Source of the DNA: an uncultured Lachnospiraceae bacterium
Lineage (GTDB): Bacteria; Bacillota; Clostridia; Lachnospirales; Lachnospiraceae
DNA: 41,276 nucleotides
Direction of reading: 5' to 3'
NCBI GenBank assembly: GCA_947625465.1
Contig: CANQOK010000015.1
Coordinates: 1-41,276 of the forward strand
Both the position numbers and the translations under genes were made by a program. Of this stretch, positions 24,960 through 35,068 are shown in pieces (positions within the stretch are counted from its first letter, which is position 1; each line of letters opens with the position of its first letter). The notes beneath the pieces were generated by a model. It saw nothing but the letters and a program-made list of their open reading frames with translations. It was not told the origin of the DNA and did not search any database.

Positions 24960-24979
24960 CCGGGGGAAGAATCCCCCGG
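24960..24979 (-). promoter_or_regulatory. GC-rich hairpin between pilin 1 and sortase 1
   Basis: CCGGGGG (24960-24966) pairs perfectly with CCCCCGG (24973-24979) around a 6-nt loop. There is no T run after it on the minus strand, so it is not a normal terminator. It could mark an RNA-stability or partial-attenuation point that makes more pilin than sortase. Confidence 0.5.
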
Positions 24980-25042
24980 ATACAGCAAGTTAAACACAAT
25001 GCTGTCTGTTTCTCAACTGTCTGTGTCAGACATCTGCCTTTC

Positions 25043-27511
25043 TTAGGACGCCTTCTTGACTGACTTCTTTCTGATGATCAGTAATGCTGCTGCAGCTACA
25101 ACTACCAACAGACCGCCTACGATGTAGTAGAAATATACACCGCTGCCACCGGTAGCCGGCAGCCAGGAGGCAGGATCATCTGTAACAACAATATTTGCAA
25201 TACCGTTTTCTAGCCCTGCACTCCAAGTAGTCCCGTCAGCTTCCGCTGCAGATCCATCCGGATGCTCATTTGTAATCGGATAACCAACGTAAGTACCAGA
25301 ATGAGTAACCTTCCCACTAGATTCTGTACTTTCCGAATCTACTAAAAGTTTTTCTGTAAACTCATCACTTTCTTTTTTTGCTCGAAGGGTTACTTCAAAT
25401 GGATCCGCTTTATCAAATTGTCTTGGAGTCGTAGGAGCAGTATTCTCTGTAAATGTATACGTTCCTTGATCGAGTCCCGCAATCTTCAGGCCATTAGAAG
25501 GTTCAGACGTAAAAGCTTCAACTGTCAAGTCTCCAGTTCCTAATTTTATATCTTTCAATTTTCTCTTTAATGTATTGAGATAATCCTCTAATTCAGATAC
25601 ATTATTAATATAGTTCATAACTTCACTAGACCAATAAACTACCTTATAAGTACTATCTGTCAATTGAAATATTGCATATTCTAATGTTCCTTCTGCATTA
25701 ACTCTGCTAACCCAAAAACCAGCAGAGCCTAAAGGTTGAGTTCCTAAGTCCACCGATGATAATTTAGCAAGATCAATTTCATATGTATATACATTCGTTT
25801 CTTCTGTTGTTGTTGTTGTATTAGTAGGAGTCGTGCCTTCTTCTTCCGTATTTGGATTACTGGTATAGGTAAGCGTAGCAGTATTTTTATTTGCTTCTGC
25901 ATCCCCTATTACAGCTTTACTATTTAACGTTGCATTATAGGTAACCCTAATGATCACTTCATTCCAATTCTTAATTTTGTCGAATGCGTAATCAGATCCC
26001 TTATACTTATTTGAGGTATCCAATTTATCACGATCAGCATCATAAGTGGATTTACCTTCACTTGACTGTTTCTTAAAATACTGCATTAAATCTTCAAAAG
26101 TTACTGTCAGCTTTCGGTTCGTTTCGTCATAAGTAACTGCATACTTTTCACTCATCGACATAAAAGTTGTTCCATTGTCCAAAGATAACTCCACTTTCAC
26201 TTTAGGATTGGAACTACCACTTTCTAACTCAAGGGTAAGTCCAGGATCTAATGTATCTTCATATACAAATTTATACTTATTATAAAAGGTAGCAAAATTT
26301 TCCGGCAAAGTTCCATCTAATTGGAATGTAATCACATCACCAATCCCTGCTGCTGCCGTAGAGCCTGCTTTTGAAACTGAATCTTCCTGAGCTGTTGAAA
26401 CAGTAGAACTACTATCCGATACCTGACTAATCGATTTATTCAGAGTCGGAGAAGTAGATTTAATTGTCATCTCTACATTATGAATTACATCCAAAAAATA
26501 TGGTGTAGTAGAGTCGCCTTCTCCTAAAGCTTCTCCCTTTAAAGTATCAATAACAATATAATAACCACTATCTAATGCCGCCCTGCTAAGGCTTTTATCG
26601 CCAATATACCAATGATCATCATCCCATTTTGAAATTACAGGTTCATCAAATAGATCTTTCTTGTCCCTCTTATTTATGCATGTATCAATGACTTTTGAAA
26701 ACTTCTGCAGCATCTCAGTATTAATGAGATCAGGCGTGATTGTAATTTCTTTATAGGTAACATTTCCATACTGTGCTCCCAAGATTTTCGCAATTTCCTC
26801 TGCTGCTGTTTTGCAGGCATATTTTTTATCTTCTTCTTCTAGTTCTGCTTGAGTTCCTTTTGTACCATCAGCTAAAAGATCATTCTTCTTTTCCTCCTCA
26901 TCAAAGTTATAGATATCCTCAAAGGCTTCCTTATATATTTCCGCAAAAACTCTTTGGAGTTTATCTTCATCACTAGATGGAGTAATTGTCACAGTTGCTG
27001 TAGTGCTTTCCATTTCTTCTGGAGTAGGATTATCACTTGGAGAATGAGCTATGGTCAAATTATTCCCTTCCACTGCATCCCAATCTGTTGTAGCAAGTGT
27101 ATATAAGAAACGTTTTATTTCTCCATAGTAATGTTTATCCATAGATGAACCTGTTACCTTCCCATCTTTAGCTAAAAATGCACTTCCCCAATCAACATCA
27201 GCTAAAATCTGATAATTATTTGGTGTAGCCGGAGGTGTTATATTCCAGCTTGGATCTACAGTACCATTATGATTAACTACAGTACCGGTAAAAATTTGAT
27301 ATGCCTGAAATCTTCCATTTAACTGCTCTGCAGTAAGTGATCCCGGATTAGCTGGCGTTAAAGTAGTGGAACTAGGTTTAATAGTAATAATATAAGTTTC
27401 ATCAGCAGCTTCCGGTCCGCTGGCCGCCCCCATCGCTACCAGCGACATCGGCAATGTCATCATGGTCGCCATCACCAAAGCGATCAATCGTTTTCCCAAT
27501 TGTTTTTTCAT
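25043..27511 (-). CDS. Isopeptide-forming pilin subunit, LPATG-anchored (probable major pilin)
   Basis: 822 residues. Signal peptide (about 1-31), N-terminal pilin domain, middle isopeptide domain (TLNKSISQ lysine; KNTATLTYTSNP asparagine, the D2-type signature), C-terminal domain with an E-box-like TFTENTAP, then LPATG (near 783), membrane helix and IRKKSVKKAS tail. A short Thr-rich spacer precedes the C-terminal domain. The central part is A+T-rich while the signal peptide and anchor codons are G+C-rich. GGAAAG precedes the ATG closely. A nine-G run lies 59-67 nt upstream of the start. The next gene is a class C sortase. Confidence 0.88.
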   Translation of the reverse strand: MKKQLGKRLIALVMATMMTLPMSLVAMGAASGPEAADETYIITIKPSSTTLTPANPGSLTAEQLNGRFQAYQIFTGTVVNHNGTVDPSWNITPPATPNNYQILADVDWGSAFLAKDGKVTGSSMDKHYYGEIKRFLYTLATTDWDAVEGNNLTIAHSPSDNPTPEEMESTTATVTITPSSDEDKLQRVFAEIYKEAFEDIYNFDEEEKKNDLLADGTKGTQAELEEEDKKYACKTAAEEIAKILGAQYGNVTYKEITITPDLINTEMLQKFSKVIDTCINKRDKKDLFDEPVISKWDDDHWYIGDKSLSRAALDSGYYIVIDTLKGEALGEGDSTTPYFLDVIHNVEMTIKSTSPTLNKSISQVSDSSSTVSTAQEDSVSKAGSTAAAGIGDVITFQLDGTLPENFATFYNKYKFVYEDTLDPGLTLELESGSSNPKVKVELSLDNGTTFMSMSEKYAVTYDETNRKLTVTFEDLMQYFKKQSSEGKSTYDADRDKLDTSNKYKGSDYAFDKIKNWNEVIIRVTYNATLNSKAVIGDAEANKNTATLTYTSNPNTEEEGTTPTNTTTTTEETNVYTYEIDLAKLSSVDLGTQPLGSAGFWVSRVNAEGTLEYAIFQLTDSTYKVVYWSSEVMNYINNVSELEDYLNTLKRKLKDIKLGTGDLTVEAFTSEPSNGLKIAGLDQGTYTFTENTAPTTPRQFDKADPFEVTLRAKKESDEFTEKLLVDSESTESSGKVTHSGTYVGYPITNEHPDGSAAEADGTTWSAGLENGIANIVVTDDPASWLPATGGSGVYFYYIVGGLLVVVAAAALLIIRKKSVKKAS

Positions 27512-27569
27512 AATCTCTTTCCTTCCTTTCTTTTGAAAGTTTGTTTATAATTATTCTATATGAGAGCCA

Positions 27570-27578
27570 CCCCCCCCC
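27570..27578 (-). repeat. Nine-G homopolymer upstream of pilin 1
   Basis: On the coding strand a run of nine G follows a small hairpin (CCGGAA-AATC-TTCCGG) and precedes TATAGAAT and TATAAA -10-like sequences. Such runs change length by slippage. Whether a promoter really spans it is unclear; no good -35 box is visible. Confidence 0.6.
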
Positions 27579-27628
27579 GGAAGATTTTCCGGTTCAGGCG
27601 GATATATAGGTTATGCGTCCACACGGGA

Positions 27629-28282
27629 CTAAGCAATTCTGCCAAAGCTCGGTAGTGGCAAAATGCAGAATAAGATTCTGCCGACAACCTGTTCTTCGGA
27701 AACACAGCCAATAACTGTATTCCGAGAATCGATCGAGGCTCTTCTATTATCGCCGAGCACGAAAAAACTGTTTTCCGGAACGGTAATCGGAAATTCCACG
27801 TCGCATTCTCCCAGGCTCTTGCCCTTCAGATACGGCTCTTCCAATTCCTCTCCATTGATATATACTGTGCCGCTGTCGTCCATTGTAATCTCGTCTCCCG
27901 CAACGCCCACTACGCGCTTGCAGAGAATTCCGCTTCCATAATAAAACGCGATAATGTCTCCGCGGGACAGCTCTGTGGTCTTGTGAGCAATCACAATATC
28001 ACCGTCGACCAATGTGGCACTCATGGAACTGCCGTAAATTCTCATCACCGGAAATACATAATTTTCAATCAGCACAACCACCGCCGCCGCTATTAAAAGC
28101 GAAATCAGCACATTACGCAGAATCCGCAAATATCCTTTACCTCGTATTTCCTTCTTTGATTCAGCCTCATTTTCCGCGATACTTTCTTCGGGAGTTCCGA
28201 CGGCTTCCTGCTTCGCCGGGCTTTCCTCCTGTACCGCCTTTTCACGGTTCAGTTCCTCTGCTTCCTTCTCTGGTTCCTCCAT
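27629..28282 (-). CDS. lepB: Signal peptidase I of the pilus operon
   Basis: 217 residues. A long acidic cytosolic N-terminus (about 1-50) precedes one membrane helix (about 55-75). The S26 catalytic Ser is in YGSSMSATLVDGD (near 84), the Lys in ILCKRVVGVAGDE (near 121), and the family box GDNRRASIDSR follows. Dedicated signal peptidases in pilus operons process or assist the pilins. GGAGG is 6 nt upstream of the ATG. It sits between the adhesin and the first pilin gene. Confidence 0.93.
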   Translation of the reverse strand: MEEPEKEAEELNREKAVQEESPAKQEAVGTPEESIAENEAESKKEIRGKGYLRILRNVLISLLIAAAVVVLIENYVFPVMRIYGSSMSATLVDGDIVIAHKTTELSRGDIIAFYYGSGILCKRVVGVAGDEITMDDSGTVYINGEELEEPYLKGKSLGECDVEFPITVPENSFFVLGDNRRASIDSRNTVIGCVSEEQVVGRILFCILPLPSFGRIA

Positions 28283-28319
28283 GAACCACCTCCTTCAATG
28301 CGATTCCATTTTCTTCTGT

Positions 28320-31300
28320 TTACAATTCCATTTTTCTTCTTCTATCATTGCTGATCATCATTGCCAGCACAACACCTCCCAGCAGGATCAGCAGACTGCC
28401 GCTTTGCAGGAACCATCCCAGGCCGGAAGCTCCGGCAGCGGGAAGTTCAAATGACTGCTTATGATTGACAAGATTTAATATCAAAATATATCCTGTGTCT
28501 GAAGTATCCGCTCCAATCTGACCATATTGAATCGTATAGCCTCTATAAATGTCTCCCACAGTAGTCATACTATCTGAATCAATCTGCAGGGAACCATCGT
28601 CAGCTACAGTAAATACAAATTCTACACCTGTACTATCCAGAACGTATTCATCTAACGTTTTTTCTTCAACCAGTTTATAAACTTTGCCATAAGATTCCAG
28701 GTTACTATAAACATCTTCGCTGAGATCAAAATTAATTTGACCATTAGCATCGGTTTCCTGTGACGAACCTTCCAGTTGATAGGATGTATCCGGTTCATTA
28801 TTCTTTTTCGAATACAGAGCGAAGGTCACACCTTGAAGCGGCTCCCCACTATCAGCATCTGTTTTTTTGATCTGCAGACGAAACTTATCAGGTGGAACCC
28901 TGTTTTCAACTTGCATATGAAGAGTCCCGTCTGTATTATAATTACCAAAAAACGAATGTAACGTTACACTCTCGTATCCAGATCCAGAATCTATCGAGGT
29001 CGTTATTTCGTCTGCCTGCATGCCTTTACTACTTCCATCCGTGTAAAAGGTTAATAATTTCTCATTACTCAATTTACTTTCTACTGCATAATATTGATAC
29101 TGATTACCGGTAACTTCATCATATAAAGGAATGTCCTTTAAAAGACAGTTCCATTGAATTTTCTTAGTTTCGGATGCCGGTATAATTACATTGCCTGCAG
29201 CATCTTTACTCTCTTCCGTCCTCTCTATCGTTTCTGACGCCTCTGCTTCATCGGCAACCACAATGCCATCCACGGTTACCTTGTACTTTCCAGTATAACT
29301 CTGATAACTGATTCCTGCTGACGTTGTTTTTTCTTCCATTATAGGCGTAAAGATAATCGTTCTATATAACTCATAATTTTCCGCTGTTGCTCCCGGAGCA
29401 TTCTTAGTACTCCGATAAATACTAATGGTAATCTCTTCCGGCTGCAATGTCGTCAGATCCGGAGCAACTCCACCCATAGTAAACAGCCATTCCTTATCAA
29501 TCGATAAATCGGCAATTGGAGTATTAACAATTTTTATTGTACTGGCTAATGTTGCATCCATATACTGGTATAACTCAACATCTTCACCATTAAATTTCTT
29601 TATAGTGGGTTTTATTTCTTCCAATTTCCCATTATCTGCACGCGCATAGTATTTTGTAGTATATTTTTCAGTTCTATCATTAACTGTTTCTTTGCTAATA
29701 TAATATCGATACGGATATGATTTTCCCTTAAATTCTACGACATCAGCCAAGAAATCCCATTTATTATACCAATTTTTTTCGACACCTAATATTTCATCAC
29801 TAATTGCGCTGAGTGAAACAGGTTCTTTTGTCCATTTTTCTAACTCGGTTTCCACATATTCATATCTGTCAGTAACAGTAAATGGAAGAAACTTTTTGCT
29901 ATTTAGGGACTCAAATATCTTCTCTTTATCGCTTGTCATTATAGTAATAAAATAATTATTGTTATCTACCGTTTCCTTTACAGATTGAGTAAAAGGATTA
30001 GTTGTCAGCCCATATGAACCCAATACTTTATAACTTGTATAATTATCAGCAGTAATTTTTTCCGGATAATCCAACAATCCATTCCAGACTTCTTTTCGGT
30101 AATAGACAGTTCTATTGTTGTCCTCAGTACTAACTAAGGATTTTATCTCCATACTATCACTTTCAGGTACCGCGACAACAGTATATCTGTGCTCCCACTT
30201 CTGACTTCTTTCGGCATTACTTAGATTCTCAATAATTATAAATCGTATATCTGAACCTTGCACGCTTCTCTCACTAACAGGTTTTCCACTGCTATCCGAA
30301 CATTCTATCGTCTGAGTTATAGTATCTGAAGCCGACTCTCCTTTTTGTTTTATTTCAGTAATAGAAGCAGAACTTAAGTTTTCATCCTCTAATTTGTTCT
30401 TTTCCAACGGATAAACTTCAATTAACCAACCATTTGTATTTTCAACCAACCATGTCTCATTTGTGGTTGAATAATACTCTCCTGATTTTCCCCCCGTTCG
30501 AGTACTATCCAATATCGTGCTCCTATTTGCCTGAAAAACAATCTGTAGTTTGACTGTACCAACCGGTACTGTAATAATTCCATCAGAATCAGGCTCCAAG
30601 TTTCCACCCAGAGGGCTGTCCTCTGCATTATATGCTTTGATTGATAGGTTTAAAGGATTCGCTGACGCTTCTTTAATTGTTACGCTGCTATCCTTATTAT
30701 TAAATTGGTCATAAACTTCTTTAATTAATTTAATTCCATTGAAGGCCAGCGTGGTATATTTTGTATTGTCTTCTACACTGACATCAATTGTAATACTATC
30801 ATCTTTCTTAACAAATACAGTCTTCTCATCTTGTGCCGTTTTATTATACACGGTAGTACGAATAACCATATCCTCTCCGGTGTCAGGGGAATAATCAACA
30901 TTTAAAATATCCGTTTCTGTTGGATTCTCCATATCTGCATAAGTTACACGCTCACGGTACAAATCGACTTTCACGTCTTCTTGTGCCTCTGGTTCACCGG
31001 CTGTGCCATCATGTTCATTAAATCCATTTATGGAATCCGTCCACTCTTTTTCAACCCTACGTTCTGTAATTCCAACATCTTTGAATGCTACCTTCAGGTT
31101 AGAACTATTTAGTCCGCGTTCCATATAAAAAATATCGATACTATATTGAATCGTATCTACGGTTGGATCTGTACTTTCCAAAAGACCATTTCCATCTTTA
31201 TCCGTCAATTTGTAAACTGCAAAATTAACTGTAGCAGGGGTTTTTGTTTCTAAAAGTTTACCATTAACTTTGACTTCTCCTGTTAAGGTAACCTGAAAAT

Positions 31301-34300
31301 ATGCCGGAGTTTCTTTAGCTAAGTCAGCCTCCAGTATTTCCTGCAAATCTTTATCTACAAATTTTGCAGTATAGTTTCCACTGCCAGTATATTGATCGCC
31401 AAAAAATTCCGCTTTAACTTCATCTATCGATCCGCTTCCTGCTTTTACGCCATCATTTGTTGCTATCACAAATGCGGCTGTTTCTATGTCAGCCGTTTCT
31501 TTTGTTTGCGCATTTCCTATTGATTCGTTCAACAACCCATACTTCGTATTATTAGTTCCAGCATCATATTTTACATCATATGTGGACTCAGTTACCGCAT
31601 ATCCTCTCTTCATATCAATGACGCCGCCGCGGGCCGCATGGGTTCCGCCAATATCAAGTGCTAATGTACTTTTTTTCTCTCCATTCTCGGTTCTATTGAT
31701 ATAGGCCCATACATCATCATCTCCAGAAAATTTCAGAATCCCTTCTCGTAAACTTCCACTTGCATAGGTAGCCAATGGTATGCTCAATTTCATACCAAAC
31801 ATCAGGTTTTCGCTATAGAAAAGTTCATCCGTTGCAGAACTGTTAAATGGATAAAACTGACCATCATCTGAAGTTTTTGCATCTGCTTTTTTTACACGTT
31901 CTCCTGTTGTCGCGGTTTCATCTGTATAACGCATGTAATAGTTCTTGCCATTCTTTGTAAGTCTGGTCGCATATTTATCTTCCGAGCTATCATACTCATA
32001 ATACCCATTTGTACTCTTCATAAAGCTAAACTGTACATTCGGATAAACCGCCCCATAGACCGCATTTCTTTCATTATTCCCTGTCAAAAAGGCTTCATCA
32101 AAATATGGGCTCGGACTACTCGTGCCATCCAATGTAACAAGCCCTTCATTTGTCTCTTCTGTATTAATCAATCCGGCAACGCCACGGCTGTTAGACAATC
32201 CATGCGCAGCATTTAAAAACCATGAATCAGCCGGCGTACCATATGTAGAATACTCCGTCCCAGTAAACGCATACAAATAGGTTCTTTCCTGAGGAATTCG
32301 ATATGCATATACATTTGCATATTTCGTATGTTTTGTATCTGTAAATGTGTTTTGCAAAAAGGCTTTGAATCCTTTGTAATCCTCTTCCTGCCATACATTT
32401 CCATATCGATCTGTCGTATCATATCTTCCATTTCCAGTAAACCAGGAATTCGATCCGAAATATAAGGGATAAAGTCGTTCTGCTGAGTCTTTATAATTAT
32501 TCCAAATTGCTTTATTCCATAAATCACCCTGATAAGCATAAGAAATAGAATTCGAGCCTTCAGAAAATGTCACCAAATTTTCTGGTGCCGGCGTACTGTC
32601 ATCCCCATAAAACTTATTTACAGCTATTTTATTTTTTTCATTGTAGTCCTTATGTTGGTCAATTCTACCCTTGTACTGCGCCATAATATCGGCGTCTGCA
32701 CTATTAAATTCTTTTCTATAATCGCCGTTATTATACACTCCATAAAACCAGTCATGCGCATCCAGCTGCTGCCCCGCCAGTTCCCAATCTGAAAAATAAT
32801 CATAAAACGTTGCCGTTGCCTTATCAAAAGTATCTGCGCTAGAGATTCCGTTATCTCCATCTCCAATGGCTACACAACCTTCTGCATTATCAACCTGGCT
32901 TTGTAACCCAACTCGGTTTACATCTGTTACAACGCCGGTAATTCCTTCCATATTCCAATGGTATCCAATAAAGGTACGATTAATGCCGTCTTCCGGATAA
33001 ACCGGATTGGTAAAGGATTGATAATCACTATATATTGGTTCTCCATCATAAAAATATAATTCTATCTGATAAATATTGATACCACTTCCAGTTGATGCAA
33101 TATAATATGTTCCAGCAGTATTAAATTCTAGTATACTTGCTTTAATAGTAGTCTCATCAGTTCCTTCTATAACCTCAGCATCTACAGAGTCATAATTTTG
33201 ATCATATAAACCAACTTTTCTTTTTGTACCATCTCCATTCGGTCCTCCCAAGGCATATACTTTAGCATATCCCGGCTTATCTACTTGGATTTCAATAGTT
33301 CTAGCCTTATCGCTTTTTTGTCCGGCTCCTCCCGTACTAAGATAATTCGCAAATGTTTTGTTTGAATTCTCTTGATCTTTTTTTGAGTTCTTGTTTTTAT
33401 TAACTGCAATTGTTTTGTCAGCGGTCGCATGAATTATAAAGCCAGAAATGCTTGAAACATCATTCTCCAACTCGCCTTTGCTATTTAACAAACTGTCATC
33501 TAACTCATTTATGTTCTTAGTGCTAAGTACTGCTCCTTCCTTCACAGCTCTTGTCACAGTTGCCTTATATCTGACAGTTATCGTGCTAATTTTTTCCTTG
33601 CTCATTACGGTATAACTATGTTGTTTCTGCAAACTAAACCATTTCGGAGTGCTATGCGTATTCAGCGCAATCTCCCGATCATCAATAGCAGAGTCCGTAA
33701 AAGAATTATCAAACAAAGTAACTTTGGAAGAATCTTCATCCACAGTCAGTTTTGCTTCTGCTATCGGAATGACAGTAATCCCATAATCGGCAGGCAATAT
33801 CACCCCATCACCTGTCACTTGGATTCCTGATGGAACCAAAAACTGTGTACCCGTCTGATCTGTAATTGTAAATGCAGGAGTAATACTATTATTAAGAATA
33901 TTTTCCAGTTTTACAGTTTCTGTATCCTTCAATTCTACTGAATATACAGTTGTTTCATTATCGTTACCGATTATATACGTTTTATCAGCATCCAAAGCAG
34001 CCGTAACTTTATAAAAATCAGATGCTACAGTTTCAACATCGGCAATATCTTTTCCTTCGCTTTTTTCTGTCACACTTAAGCTTGTATTTGCATAAATAGT
34101 TAATGTTCCGCCTGCATTTGATATATTCAATAGATTACCATTGCCGGATAATTCCATATTAAATATATTGCCATTAAGATTTTTTTCTTCTGAATTATAT
34201 TTAATGTTTAAGCCTGAATTTCCAAGGATAGTAAAGATAACTCCACCCTCTGTAAAGGAATACAAATTTGAAAATCCATTTGCTTTATAGTTTAACTGTT

Positions 34301-34946
34301 CTGTAGTAAGTTCTACTGGCAGGATATTACTGCCCGTAATGGATTCTTCAGACTTCTCAGCCCAACCTGCAAGTTTAATAAAATCTACAGTATCACCATT
34401 GATCGGATCTACTCCGCTATACTTGTATTGCATTGCAAGCGCCGGTGCAAAATAGCAGTTCCATGAAGGGGATACCGTTAGCTTTTCTTCGTCTTCTTTT
34501 GTTGTCTCCCACACAAAATCTTTATAATCATAACCCCACTCACGGCTTTCACTAGTCATTTGGTAATTGCTCATCGTATCATAGACCGTTCCGCTTGCAA
34601 CCCCCTTAAACTTGATTTTAGTGCCATCTGCGATTTTTTCTGGAGTAACGTAGACATACTCCGGATTGACATGCTCCATAGAAGAAGGGTAGTTCTCATC
34701 CTTTGGATCGAGGGTATTTAACAAAACCATTTCTTTATAATTACTATAATTCATTCCGTCATCTTCCGAAACAGCATAGTACACCTTATCATATCCGGAC
34801 AATCCATTATCAAAATATATGTACCGCTCCGTTTCCGCAGCTTTACCGGGGCCCGCTGCCAGCCCGATATCACTTGCCGAAAACGAAAAAATCATACTCA
34901 GGGTAAGCAGTAAAGCCATACACCGTTTCCATTTCGTATTCCCCAT
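28320..34946 (-). CDS. Giant LPAAG-anchored adhesin with fibro-slime/PA14-like and Cna-B domains (probable pilus tip)
   Basis: 2208 residues from ATG 34946 (GAAGGAG upstream); earlier frame codons lie in the leader. Signal peptide (about 1-31), a large unassigned N-terminal region (to about 640), a fibro-slime/PA14-like region (about 650-1110) ending in FSGDDDVWAYI and LALDIGGTHAARGGVIDM, the calcium/sugar-binding-type signature, then several Cna-B-like domains (VEKEWTDS near 1300; KNWYNKWDF near 1730; IDKEWLF near 1820) and a SpaA domain (RLQIKKTDADSGEPLQGVTFALY near 2025). The sorting signal is LPAAG (near 2168), then a membrane helix and RRRKMEL. The first gene of the operon and the largest, it fits a tip adhesin binding host or plant glycans; the ligand is unknown. 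Confidence 0.88.
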   Translation of the reverse strand: MGNTKWKRCMALLLTLSMIFSFSASDIGLAAGPGKAAETERYIYFDNGLSGYDKVYYAVSEDDGMNYSNYKEMVLLNTLDPKDENYPSSMEHVNPEYVYVTPEKIADGTKIKFKGVASGTVYDTMSNYQMTSESREWGYDYKDFVWETTKEDEEKLTVSPSWNCYFAPALAMQYKYSGVDPINGDTVDFIKLAGWAEKSEESITGSNILPVELTTEQLNYKANGFSNLYSFTEGGVIFTILGNSGLNIKYNSEEKNLNGNIFNMELSGNGNLLNISNAGGTLTIYANTSLSVTEKSEGKDIADVETVASDFYKVTAALDADKTYIIGNDNETTVYSVELKDTETVKLENILNNSITPAFTITDQTGTQFLVPSGIQVTGDGVILPADYGITVIPIAEAKLTVDEDSSKVTLFDNSFTDSAIDDREIALNTHSTPKWFSLQKQHSYTVMSKEKISTITVRYKATVTRAVKEGAVLSTKNINELDDSLLNSKGELENDVSSISGFIIHATADKTIAVNKNKNSKKDQENSNKTFANYLSTGGAGQKSDKARTIEIQVDKPGYAKVYALGGPNGDGTKRKVGLYDQNYDSVDAEVIEGTDETTIKASILEFNTAGTYYIASTGSGINIYQIELYFYDGEPIYSDYQSFTNPVYPEDGINRTFIGYHWNMEGITGVVTDVNRVGLQSQVDNAEGCVAIGDGDNGISSADTFDKATATFYDYFSDWELAGQQLDAHDWFYGVYNNGDYRKEFNSADADIMAQYKGRIDQHKDYNEKNKIAVNKFYGDDSTPAPENLVTFSEGSNSISYAYQGDLWNKAIWNNYKDSAERLYPLYFGSNSWFTGNGRYDTTDRYGNVWQEEDYKGFKAFLQNTFTDTKHTKYANVYAYRIPQERTYLYAFTGTEYSTYGTPADSWFLNAAHGLSNSRGVAGLINTEETNEGLVTLDGTSSPSPYFDEAFLTGNNERNAVYGAVYPNVQFSFMKSTNGYYEYDSSEDKYATRLTKNGKNYYMRYTDETATTGERVKKADAKTSDDGQFYPFNSSATDELFYSENLMFGMKLSIPLATYASGSLREGILKFSGDDDVWAYINRTENGEKKSTLALDIGGTHAARGGVIDMKRGYAVTESTYDVKYDAGTNNTKYGLLNESIGNAQTKETADIETAAFVIATNDGVKAGSGSIDEVKAEFFGDQYTGSGNYTAKFVDKDLQEILEADLAKETPAYFQVTLTGEVKVNGKLLETKTPATVNFAVYKLTDKDGNGLLESTDPTVDTIQYSIDIFYMERGLNSSNLKVAFKDVGITERRVEKEWTDSINGFNEHDGTAGEPEAQEDVKVDLYRERVTYADMENPTETDILNVDYSPDTGEDMVIRTTVYNKTAQDEKTVFVKKDDSITIDVSVEDNTKYTTLAFNGIKLIKEVYDQFNNKDSSVTIKEASANPLNLSIKAYNAEDSPLGGNLEPDSDGIITVPVGTVKLQIVFQANRSTILDSTRTGGKSGEYYSTTNETWLVENTNGWLIEVYPLEKNKLEDENLSSASITEIKQKGESASDTITQTIECSDSSGKPVSERSVQGSDIRFIIIENLSNAERSQKWEHRYTVVAVPESDSMEIKSLVSTEDNNRTVYYRKEVWNGLLDYPEKITADNYTSYKVLGSYGLTTNPFTQSVKETVDNNNYFITIMTSDKEKIFESLNSKKFLPFTVTDRYEYVETELEKWTKEPVSLSAISDEILGVEKNWYNKWDFLADVVEFKGKSYPYRYYISKETVNDRTEKYTTKYYARADNGKLEEIKPTIKKFNGEDVELYQYMDATLASTIKIVNTPIADLSIDKEWLFTMGGVAPDLTTLQPEEITISIYRSTKNAPGATAENYELYRTIIFTPIMEEKTTSAGISYQSYTGKYKVTVDGIVVADEAEASETIERTEESKDAAGNVIIPASETKKIQWNCLLKDIPLYDEVTGNQYQYYAVESKLSNEKLLTFYTDGSSKGMQADEITTSIDSGSGYESVTLHSFFGNYNTDGTLHMQVENRVPPDKFRLQIKKTDADSGEPLQGVTFALYSKKNNEPDTSYQLEGSSQETDANGQINFDLSEDVYSNLESYGKVYKLVEEKTLDEYVLDSTGVEFVFTVADDGSLQIDSDSMTTVGDIYRGYTIQYGQIGADTSDTGYILILNLVNHKQSFELPAAGASGLGWFLQSGSLLILLGGVVLAMMISNDRRRKMEL

Positions 34947-35039
34947 TTTTCCACGCTCCTTCAAAATCAACAATACCGTTACATTTATATCCGCACAACT
35001 GGTTATGCAAAAAGACACCATATGTATTTATAATAGTTT

Positions 35040-35068
35040 ATTGTAGTCCAATACGCAGCAATTGTCAA
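35040..35068 (-). promoter_or_regulatory. Promoter of the pilus operon
   Basis: On the minus strand TTGACA (35063-35068), 17 nt, TACAAT (35040-35045), about 90 nt upstream of the adhesin start. The A+T-rich 35069-35265 stretch further upstream holds no gene and could carry regulator sites. No regulator gene lies in the cluster. Confidence 0.85.
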
